NCBI GenBank assembly: GCA_030374805.1
Contig: JARGSG010000183.1
Coordinates: 1,397,727 to 1,461,726 of the forward strand
DNA: 64,000 bases
Direction: 5' to 3'
From: Gracilaria gracilis
Lineage: Eukaryota; Rhodophyta; Florideophyceae; Gracilariales; Gracilariaceae
The notes below the pieces were generated by a model. It ran no database searches and had not been told where the DNA came from. It worked only from the letters and a program-made list of their open reading frames with translations. Position 1 is the stretch's first letter. Each line of letters opens with the position of its first letter. The translations under genes were made by a program, and so were the position numbers. Below are positions 40,246-48,283 of the stretch, one piece after another.

Positions 40246-41973
40246 CTACTGCGTAGTAGCTGCAGCTTCCAATTGAAGAGACAGGGAAACAACATCTGCC
40301 GTCGGTCCCCAGAATTGGGCCGTTCCTGGACTGCGGTATTCGTCACCTAGTTTCCATGAATCTCTGTTCTGCGCAAACTCATTGAACGGAGCGCCCTCAA
40401 GATCAACAAGCATCTTCTTGATGACAGCCGTTTCCTTTCCATGCCTTCTTTCAATGTTCATCATCATTGTGAGAGGGAAACCTGCGGGGATCCAATCCTC
40501 AGGTGCCTTTGTGAGATTGGATAACGTGGCAACATAACCCGTCTTCCCATTGCAGCAGAGAGCTGCAGCAACTCTTCCCAGGCTGTATGTGTAGTTTGCA
40601 TCGAAGTTAGAAGGCAGGGCACATCTTCCTTCGTAACCAAGATAGTGGGGAACTCCGGAGAACTTGCCAGTATACAATCCTCGTTTCTTTAGCACAGACA
40701 GTTGGGTAGAAGCCATACCGATCAGCAGACGCTCGGCTTCGATCTTGGCGACCTGAACATTACCATGAGGATCACGCTCAAGCATCAGCTGATTCGCAAT
40801 GGCTTCCGGTAGCTTCGAGAAGAGCTCGGCATTAGCTGAAGAAAGAGCAGCAGTGATTTCATCCCTGGAGAGAGACTTGTCAGTGTGTGCGAGAATTTCG
40901 TTAAGCTCAGAGATGAGCGCCTCAACATCCGGCATAAACTCTACAAGCCCTTCTGGAAGGACGATGACACCATAGTTCTTGCCCATCTTCGCTCTTTCAA
41001 CAATCAATGTGACAATCTGATCAACAATGTCTGTGAGGGTTGTACCATTGTGTCTGACCTCTTCACCGATGAAACAGAGATTGGGATGAGTTTGTAGAGC
41101 ACATTCCAGAGCAATGTGGCTAGCCGAGCGTCCCATGACACGAACAAAGTGATAGGCCTTTCGAGCAGAGACAGCGTCAAAGGCGAGACTGGCAACGCTC
41201 TCACAGTAACCCTTAGAAGCAGTGTCAAAGCCGAAAGACACCTGAATCTGAGCGTTACGCAAGTCATTGTCAATAGTCTTGGGAGCACCATTGACAGCGC
41301 ACTTCAGACCATGGGCACTGAAATCCTCGGCAAGCTTCATGGCATTGCTGTTACTGTCATCACCACCAATGATGACAATAGCATCGAGCTGAAGTTGCTC
41401 CACGGTGTTTCGCACGGCTTCAAACTGGGCAGGGGTCTCAATCTTAGTACGACCGGAGCCGATCATGTGAAAGCCGCCCTGGTTGCGATACGGGGCTACC
41501 ATATCGGCGTCAAGCTGCACATAGTCGGCCTTGAGTAATCCATCCGGGCCAGAGCGGAAGCCGAGGAGCTTCGATTGGGAGTTGAGCTTGGAGATGAAAT
41601 CGAACATACCACAGATGACATTATGACCACCGGGAGCAGGCCCGCCGGATAGAACGACGCCAACGGTCTTCGGAGAAGTGACAGAAGCAGGCTGAGCAGC
41701 AAACGAGACAGACGGCTGGCCATAGAGGTTGGGGAAGAGTTGGCTGACGAGCTCGTGGTCAAAAGCAGAGGTAGTGGGAGCACCGTCCACCAGGGCAACG
41801 GCAGCAGGTTCAGCCAACACAGGGTTGTATCGAGGATTATACAACAGGCGAGCGCGCTGCAACGGCGACAAATTTCGGTGCTCGCGCACCAAGTCGGAAA
41901 GCGGCTTGGAGGCGTACACTTCAACTAGCGCCGGGTTAGGCGTGCGCGCAGGCGTAGAGAGTTTAGTAGTCAT
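40246..41973 (-). CDS. PFP: Pyrophosphate-dependent 6-phosphofructokinase (PFP)
   Basis: 575 residues from the ATG at 41973; the open frame continues to 42036 but only via a TTG. It catalyses the reversible fructose-6-phosphate + PPi to fructose-1,6-bisphosphate + Pi step in cytosolic glycolysis. Seen: the PPi/phosphate loop GVVLSGGPAPGGHN (105-118); GGDDSNSNA (203-211), where the second Asp marks PPi rather than ATP use; PKTIDNDL (231-238), with the catalytic Asp; and the substrate-binding MGRSASHIALE (280-290). Length and order fit the plant PFP-beta/long-type family. It is divergently arranged with the diflavin reductase (515 bp apart), with shared CCAAT boxes. Confidence 0.95.
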   Translation of the reverse strand: MTTKLSTPARTPNPALVEVYASKPLSDLVREHRNLSPLQRARLLYNPRYNPVLAEPAAVALVDGAPTTSAFDHELVSQLFPNLYGQPSVSFAAQPASVTSPKTVGVVLSGGPAPGGHNVICGMFDFISKLNSQSKLLGFRSGPDGLLKADYVQLDADMVAPYRNQGGFHMIGSGRTKIETPAQFEAVRNTVEQLQLDAIVIIGGDDSNSNAMKLAEDFSAHGLKCAVNGAPKTIDNDLRNAQIQVSFGFDTASKGYCESVASLAFDAVSARKAYHFVRVMGRSASHIALECALQTHPNLCFIGEEVRHNGTTLTDIVDQIVTLIVERAKMGKNYGVIVLPEGLVEFMPDVEALISELNEILAHTDKSLSRDEITAALSSANAELFSKLPEAIANQLMLERDPHGNVQVAKIEAERLLIGMASTQLSVLKKRGLYTGKFSGVPHYLGYEGRCALPSNFDANYTYSLGRVAAALCCNGKTGYVATLSNLTKAPEDWIPAGFPLTMMMNIERRHGKETAVIKKMLVDLEGAPFNEFAQNRDSWKLGDEYRSPGTAQFWGPTADVVSLSLQLEAAATTQ

Positions 41974-42488
41974 GGCTAGTCTGTAGTAGAACAACAGCAG
42001 TAGCGGCAACAACAGCACCAAGCAAGTGGGTGTCAAGAGAGAGCGTCAACGGCGGAGAGCGCGGCGGGCAACGCGTCGACGGCGGACGGCGTTTTATGCG
42101 AGAGCCCACTCGACGTGTGCATGTCAAAATGAAAGCGCCACTGAGCTCGCGTCACGAGCGCCACGCGCGCCGCCGACGCTCATTGGCTGCACGCAGATTT
42201 GACAAAATGTGGACCAATGGCAGCCGGCATAGCGCCGTGCCGTTGTTGCATCATTGATGCGCTGCATGCGCGGCGCGCGCCACTCTGCGTGCAGCGCGTG
42301 CTGCCACGCGCCCACTGTGCCGCGCGCCGCGCGCCAAGCGTGGCCATACACGTTTTGGCGTGGCGCGTGTTTCCGCGCCGTCTTGCTCATCGCGCGCTCA
42401 CGCCACGATGCGTTTTCCCGCGCGAGCGCAACGCCCGCTCCAGGCCGGACGCTCGCGATGATGCGCGTGGTGTGGCGACGCCGTCATC
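41974..42488. promoter_or_regulatory. Bidirectional promoter of PFP and the diflavin reductase
   Basis: 515 bp, GCGC-rich, with ATTGG at 42182-42186 and CCAAT at 42213-42217 as an opposed pair 31 bp apart near the middle. No TATA box is evident on either side. Confidence 0.6.
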
Positions 42489-44330
42489 ATGCTCGCGCTT
42501 CTGTTCGCGCTTGCGTTGCTTGCGCTCGCGTTTCGACGCCTCTTGTCGGCGAGACGGGAGCAACAGCGCGCGGATGAGCCCCAGTTATCGGCCGAGCTCA
42601 GTCGACTCAACGAGGAGGCGTTTCGGTACGTCGTGCCCAACCGCCCCCATTTGCTCGTGTTTTATGCAACCGAGTACGGCTTTGCTCGCGAGGTGGCGCA
42701 TCAAATAGCTTCTCGCCTGTCCACCGTCGTTTCCGTTAGAGTGCTCAATGTTTTGCATTATTCCCTGGTCGACTTTACACGGGAGACCGTCATGCTCTTT
42801 GTTTGCTCCACCACCGGCGATGGTGTGCCGCCAACAGAGGCTGCCGATTTCCGTGATGCTTTGATTGCGCGCGATGTTCTGCTACCAAAGTCGTTGCACG
42901 TCGCCGTGCTGGCGCTGGGCGATGAGGCGTATCCGCACTTCTGTCGAGCCGGCGCCATTTTCGATGAGCTTTTTACGCCTTGCCCGCGTCTTGTCGACAG
43001 AACTGATGTCAATCAAGAGGATTGGTCACTCATCAACAGCTGGATTGACCGCGTGTCGAACGCCCTTGCTCCGCTCGTAGAGCGCCAACATGCCTCACTC
43101 CCGGATTACTTGCCAGGTGCCATGCGCAAGTACGTCGCTGCCAATCAGAACATCGTGCGCTACTCGAGGAACAGCCCCTATATGGCAACCTTGTGCAGTC
43201 GCACGTCACTCACATCGCAAGCTGTGTGCGTTCCGCATCCAAAGGAGGTTGTACGCGTCGAATTCGCCGTTGAGCCGGATCACATCCAATACACCGTTGG
43301 CGATGCTCTTGCCGTTATTCCAAAGAACAATTCGCAACATGTAACCCGTCTTTTGCGCACTCTTGCAGTCAATGGCCATGAACTTGTCAATGTACCAGAC
43401 AAGCAGCAGCCATTGGCACTTGAGGATGCCCTGACAGACAGTCTCGATATTTGCACCATCAAGCCAGAACTTGTTGCTCATTTGGCTCGTCGCTCTAACG
43501 ATCCCTCAGAAAAACAGCTTGCCGCTCGCGTGTTGGGTGATGATTTTGCTCACCCATCGCTTACCGAGTTCGGAAAACCTTATCTGCAAGAACGCGAAGT
43601 TTTCGAAGTTCTGTGCGATTTTAAAACCGTACCTGTTTCACCACAGCAACTTGTGGATCATTTGCGTCCGCTTCACGCTCGTTATTATTCTATTTCTTCT
43701 ACCCCAGTCACCAGTTCTGCTCGGATTGCGATAACTGTGGATGTTTTGCGATATTCAACTTCAAATGTTGATCGACAGGGGGTAGCAAGCACCTATCTCA
43801 AAGACCGCTGTATTCCCAATTCGGCCCAGGTCCCTATATTTATTTCGAAGAATCCTAACTTCCGTTTACCTAAAGACAGTTCGAAGCCTATTGTCATGAT
43901 CGGGCCGGGTACAGGGATTGCTCCATTTGTCGCATTTATAGAAGAGCGAGTTGCTCAAAACGCATCAGGTGAGAACTGGCTGTTTTTCGGATGCCGTCAC
44001 CAGTCGCAAGACTTCCTTTACAAGCAGAAGTTGTACAGTTTTGCAGATGATGGACACCTCATGTTGTACACAGCATTTTCCCGTGATGGCCCTCACAAAG
44101 TATATGTACAACATCGAATGAAAGAATGCGCACAGCAGTTGTGGGAGTTGATGGAACAAGGCGCTCATCTATATGTTTGCGGAGACGGTAGACACATGTC
44201 CGCGGATGTGGACGAAGCTTTGGAGGATATCATTACCGAATGCAGCGGCTTTACGACTGAGGAGGCAAAGAAATACTTGCAACTCCTAGCTGACCAGAAA
44301 CGATATCAAAGGGATGTATGGGTTTCATAA
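42489..44330 (+). CDS. Membrane-anchored diflavin (FMN/FAD/NADPH) reductase
   Basis: 613 residues from the ATG at 42489. Seen: an N-terminal membrane anchor (LALLFALALLALAF, residues 2-15) followed by Arg-rich stop-transfer sequence; a flavodoxin-like domain (YATEYGFAREVA 59-70, CSTTGDGVPPTEAADF 106-121, LALGDEAYPHFCRAGAIFDEL); the FAD site RYYSIS (about 398); the NADPH site GPGTGIAPFVAF (about 472); CGDGRHM (about 564); and the C-terminal RYQRDVWVS. The anchor suits a cytochrome P450 reductase in the ER, while the flavodoxin part and RYQRDV ending resemble the sulfite-reductase flavoprotein CysJ. Which partner it serves is open. Confidence 0.85.
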   Translation: MLALLFALALLALAFRRLLSARREQQRADEPQLSAELSRLNEEAFRYVVPNRPHLLVFYATEYGFAREVAHQIASRLSTVVSVRVLNVLHYSLVDFTRETVMLFVCSTTGDGVPPTEAADFRDALIARDVLLPKSLHVAVLALGDEAYPHFCRAGAIFDELFTPCPRLVDRTDVNQEDWSLINSWIDRVSNALAPLVERQHASLPDYLPGAMRKYVAANQNIVRYSRNSPYMATLCSRTSLTSQAVCVPHPKEVVRVEFAVEPDHIQYTVGDALAVIPKNNSQHVTRLLRTLAVNGHELVNVPDKQQPLALEDALTDSLDICTIKPELVAHLARRSNDPSEKQLAARVLGDDFAHPSLTEFGKPYLQEREVFEVLCDFKTVPVSPQQLVDHLRPLHARYYSISSTPVTSSARIAITVDVLRYSTSNVDRQGVASTYLKDRCIPNSAQVPIFISKNPNFRLPKDSSKPIVMIGPGTGIAPFVAFIEERVAQNASGENWLFFGCRHQSQDFLYKQKLYSFADDGHLMLYTAFSRDGPHKVYVQHRMKECAQQLWELMEQGAHLYVCGDGRHMSADVDEALEDIITECSGFTTEEAKKYLQLLADQKRYQRDVWVS

Positions 44331-44651
44331 CCCACTTATCTACACTGCTCTTGAGCTGGCGTTCGGGAAAGACACTGAATCTGTGGGGTGATTAGTAAAC
44401 TGGTGTTAACGATCTGCTCGATTTCGGGTTTTGCTTGTAAGCACGGGTGTATAAATAATCTCAAGATTCATCGCAGGTGGGAGTTTCTAACAAGTCATGA
44501 AGAAAGAAAGAACTGTTTTATTCTGCCTGTATTCTGCATCGATAAGCGAGAGTTTGCAATCCTACAGAATTTCAAAAGCGGGTTAGTCTGTACAGGAAAT
44601 CAGATGCCTCTATTCTCATTGCGTAGCACCTGTTTCGAAAGCATCAAATAG
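44331..44651. other. Convergent spacer
   Basis: 320 bp between the diflavin reductase and the Mbb1-like gene. No gene or repeat is seen. Confidence 0.5.
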
Positions 44652-46181
44652 TCATGCAGTGCGGTGTTTCGGGAGACTACACGCGGGGCCACTATTCCAT
44701 TCTCCCAACTTCTCCTCCATTTGCGACCACGCCTGCCACACAGCAATATGTGTTGGATCAGCATCGATGCCCTTCTGGAACAGAGAACGAGCAGTCTTAA
44801 AGTTGCCAGCTTTCTGTTCCACACGAGCCCATGCCTGCCACGCAGGAGCACACGTAGGGTCAGCACTGACAGCCTTCTTGAACAAAGATCGAGAGGCATC
44901 TACATTTCCGTTTCGCCCCTCTACATAAGCCCACGCTTGCCAGCTGATAGCATGGCGCGGGTCAGCTTTGGTGGCACACGCAAACAAACGGCGTGCTTCT
45001 TCCAGGTTGCCTTGTTCGGCTTCCATTCTAGCCCAAGCATTCCATGTAGGAGCGTTGAACGAATCCACTTCAGTTCCCTTCCTGAAATACTCTCGGGCTG
45101 CCTCTATCTCGCGGCAGCGTTGTTCCATGATGCCCCATGCTTGCCAAATATAGACATGCTCTGGGTTTGCGTCAGCGCCGCGCTTAAAAAGCTTCCTCGC
45201 TTGTGATATGTTACCAGCTTTCTTTTCAGCAAGAGCCCATGCTTGATAAGTGGGGGCTACCTGCGGGCCAGACATACCTGGACAAGCCAAGGTGGCCAAA
45301 AACAGCTGTCGTGAACGATCAAAATTTCCACAATGACTCTCCGTCGTTCCCCATGCGTGGAGGATCTTGGCGCACTGTTTACCATGTCGGAGCAGACCTT
45401 CGCGGAAGAGATCTCGCGCTCTGTTCCATTGTTTTTGCCTCTCTTCAAACTTAGCCGCGGCCAACAACGCAGCAATACCATCTTCACCGTTAGCCCTCGA
45501 GACGGCGGTCTTAAACAAAAACCTGGCACGGGAAATGTCACCTTGCGCCGCTTCAAAATGAGCCCACGCAATCCATGTGCGGTGGGAATGTTGGTTAAGC
45601 TGGGCCCCGGTGGCAAAAAATTCACGCGCCCTGCGCTTACTTCCGTACTTTGCTTCGAATATAGCGAAGGCCTGGATAAGTGGTGCGTGGATGGGATCGA
45701 TTCGCAATCCGTTTGTGAAGCACTTCCTTGCGGCTGAAATATGGCCCCTTCTCTGTTCCATGAGCGCCCAAGCGTTCCACGCAGCGGCCTCGGTAGCAGG
45801 TTCCGACGCAGTCCTCACAGCACGAGTAAACAAATCACGGGCAGTTTGTTCATCACCGTGAGAACCTTCCAGACAACCCCAGGAGCGAAGCACTTCGGAA
45901 CTACAATCAGAGTTGGCCAAGGAACGGAATGCGGAGCGCGCGGCTTCATAACGACGCTCGTTCAACAGGTCACGTGCCTGCTGCAATTGCGGGGGAGGAG
46001 CTTGTTTCGGGTGACTGACGCAGGACGGGCTCTTCGATGGCTGCACGGGGCGGCGGAGTTTGGGCGCGCGAACTGGCGCGGCGACCGCAACAGTCATCTG
46101 CACGGCAGGACGAAGCGGATTGCGACGCGACGCACTGACGAGGAGCTTTGCCGGAGCCGTGGGTGGGATGAAAGCGGGCAT
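44652..46181 (-). CDS. Plastid HAT/TPR-repeat RNA-stability factor (Mbb1/HCF107-like)
   Basis: 509 residues from the ATG at 46181. That start gives a red-algal-type transit peptide: MPAFIPPTAPAKLLVSASRR, then Val/Arg-rich sequence with RPAVQMTVAVAAP at the likely cleavage zone. The upstream open frame has no ATG. From about 85 on there are twelve or so 34-residue repeats with the W-x-A-W-A-x-x-E...A-R-x-L-F-x-x-x pattern (for example WNAWALMEQRRGHISAARKC, WQAWGIMEQRCREIEAAREY). This is the HAT-like TPR of Mbb1/HCF107, which protects plastid psbB or psbH 5' ends from exonucleases. The actual target RNA is inferred only by homology. The protein stops soon after the last repeat. Confidence 0.88.
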   Translation of the reverse strand: MPAFIPPTAPAKLLVSASRRNPLRPAVQMTVAVAAPVRAPKLRRPVQPSKSPSCVSHPKQAPPPQLQQARDLLNERRYEAARSAFRSLANSDCSSEVLRSWGCLEGSHGDEQTARDLFTRAVRTASEPATEAAAWNAWALMEQRRGHISAARKCFTNGLRIDPIHAPLIQAFAIFEAKYGSKRRAREFFATGAQLNQHSHRTWIAWAHFEAAQGDISRARFLFKTAVSRANGEDGIAALLAAAKFEERQKQWNRARDLFREGLLRHGKQCAKILHAWGTTESHCGNFDRSRQLFLATLACPGMSGPQVAPTYQAWALAEKKAGNISQARKLFKRGADANPEHVYIWQAWGIMEQRCREIEAAREYFRKGTEVDSFNAPTWNAWARMEAEQGNLEEARRLFACATKADPRHAISWQAWAYVEGRNGNVDASRSLFKKAVSADPTCAPAWQAWARVEQKAGNFKTARSLFQKGIDADPTHIAVWQAWSQMEEKLGEWNSGPACSLPKHRTA

Positions 46182-46696
46182 GTTTGCTGGCTCCGAATAC
46201 TCGACGGTCAACACAAAATTCGGCACGAAGGCTGGTGTAGAAGGCCAAGGCGCGAGCACGAGCGGACGATGCTGAACAAGTAAAGGAGCTCGATTTGCTG
46301 GCGCGAAGTGCCATAGGGTTTTCCAGAGGTAACTTACATATGAAAGGGCACTTACGGGCGAGATCGGCTGCGGCGTGCTGGCCAATGGAAAGGCGGCGTT
46401 TCTTGGCCTGATGGGTCTCGCAGGTGACCAATCAGCGCATAGCAGTCTACTTACTTATATATATGGCTCGCAGTGATTGGCTGGTTGGCCGGCTTTGGAT
46501 ATCGCCCTTGTTGCCGCGTACTTCTGGTCTTTGCAGGCTGGAACAGGCGACTGTGCTCGGTGCGGGGAGGCGAATATCTAATCTGCCTGTTGGTGACCGT
46601 CGCGAGTTTTGCACCACCCACTGGCGCTATCGAGAGCTTTCATTCAACTGTCACGTGTCCCACTCGTTGTCGCCGCTCTCAACCACATGCGCTCTC
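46182..46696 (-). promoter_or_regulatory. Promoter and 5' UTR of the Mbb1-like gene
   Basis: On the minus strand: CCAAT (46476-46480), TATATATAA (46456-46464), then a likely start near 46430. A GTAAGT...TTGTTCAG segment of 84 bp (46355 to 46272) looks like a 5' UTR intron. The Copia element begins 500 bp upstream of the ATG. Confidence 0.55.
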
Positions 46697-46835
46697 TGTA
46701 AATTAGGTAGTCGTGGCCACAGATTGGAACGGGCCACAGTGTCCACACGTTCCAATCGGTGGCCAGATTAAACGACAGCGGCCGACGGTCGCAAGCCACC
46801 TGACCCGGAGGGGGAGGAGGGCGCGCACTTGTTCA
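46697..46835 (+). repeat. Copia 5' LTR
   Basis: 139 bp, TG...CA. Unusually short. It contains a 17-nt inverted repeat with one mismatch (46715-46731 and 46748-46764; GGCCACAGATTGGAACG arms, 16-nt loop) near the start, conserved in the 3' copy. Confidence 0.93.
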
Positions 46836-46848
46836 TGGTAGCATCGCG
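46836..46848 (+). promoter_or_regulatory. Copia primer-binding site
   Basis: TGGTAGCATCGCG begins immediately after the LTR. TGGTA complements a ...TACCA tRNA 3' end, compatible with initiator tRNA-Met as primer. The tRNA identity is inferred. Confidence 0.6.
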
Positions 46849-46904
46849 ACAACGTTCCCTCCGACCGACCGTTCGCGACGCTGATAGCAGGAAGACCACC
46901 GCTT

Positions 46905-47530
46905 CCCCTCTCCCTCGACGGCGCCGCCTCGCGCCTTCGACCGCGCCACCTTACCCCCTCTCACCGCGCCGCCTTGCGTACTCTTCTGGCTGGGCTGCCT
47001 TGCGCTCTTGGCCGCGCCGCCTCTCCTTCTCGGCCGCGCCGCCTTGCACCCCCGGCCGCGCCGCCTTGCACCCCCGGCCGCGCCGCTTTTCGCCCTTGGC
47101 TGCCCCGCCTTCCCCGGCCGCGCCGCTTGAGCCTTCGCTACGCCGCCTGGCTCCCCCGGCTGCGCCGCCTCGCTCACCTCCAACCGCGCTGCTCCTTTTG
47201 CTTGGCCGCGCCGCCTTCTGTTATTGGCCCCGCCTCTCCCGGCCGCGCCACTCTCACCTTTGGCCGCGCCACCTCTCTCCTCCGGCCGTGCCGCCTCTCT
47301 CCTCCGGCCGTGCCGCCTCTCTGCATTGGCCGCGCCGCCTTGTCCGCTTTCGGCCGCGCCACCTCTCACCTCTGGCCGCGCCGCCTCTCTCCTCGGCCGT
47401 GCCGCCTCTCTTCTCCGGCCGCGCCGCCTGTCTTCTTCGGCCGCGCCGCCTCGGCCACCCTCGGTCGCGCCACCTACTTGGCCTTCGGCCACACCGCCTC
47501 ACCTGCATTTGGCCGCGCCACCTCGCCTGC
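46905..47530 (+). repeat. Degenerate 21-24-bp C-rich minisatellite in the Copia leader
   Basis: About 25 copies of a GGCCGCGCCGCCTCTCTCCT-type unit, with strong C/T bias on the plus strand. It opens long false frames (Pro/Ala/Arg) on both strands. It lies between the primer site and the gag-pol ATG. Confidence 0.85.
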
Positions 47531-48283
47531 CGCCACCAGCCGAATTGCCACGCCGTTCTCGGCTGGGCTGCCACAACACACCCTACTTTGTCTACAAGGC
47601 GTGGTGTGTTGGCGCACCAGGCATTGGGTTGTCTTTTTGGTCCAGAACTACAGGTTGAGTTTTGAAGTCTCGCTGGCCCACAAGAAGCTGCGTGGTGTCG
47701 TGTATTTGACGGGCGGGAAGCTGCGCCTGTTGATTAAGAGCCTCTGTTGCCTCCCTCGTTGAGGAAGTTGGCACTTTAGAAAAGTGGGCAGCTCGCAAGC
47801 TGAGCACCGGCAGGGAATCGACTGGGGGCTTGTACCAAGTCGTGGGATTTGATATCACTCCGAATAACCGGCTCTGCTGGGGGGTGCTCTGTCTGCCCAC
47901 GAGGACGGGGTGCCTCGTCGTTTGGCCCGGGCTGCCCGCGAACCTGAAGCATAACGGAGTAGATCGCCGAGCTCGTACAACGTAAGAGACTAGAGAGGGT
48001 GTACTGGTGAAAACATATCTACCTGTTAGTAACCTCCTCTGGACGTCTCGTAGTTGCAGAAACGCATCTCGTTCTGACGCACGCAGAACTTGACAGGCCG
48101 AAGCAAAACGGGCCTCACCGGGAGAGAGTTTACCCGGAGTCAGAGGTCTGACCTTTAGGAGTACGGGGCTAGCACCCCCTGCCAGTGACTCTGAATAAGA
48201 AGTATCCCTAAGCCAGTAGGCGAGGGGAGGAAGATTTTACACTGCATTTGCCTGTCCGCTCCCGCGTTTGAGATCACTCCGCG
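47531..48283 (+). other. Copia 5' leader, remainder
   Basis: 750 bp of untranslated leader before the gag-pol ATG, with TATCTACC at 48016-48023. No gene. Confidence 0.5.

Noticed and set aside
46829-47762. Overlapping 219-278-codon Pro/Ala/Arg frames on both strands
   Set aside because: They are products of the C-rich minisatellite in the Copia leader and start at TTG/GTG.
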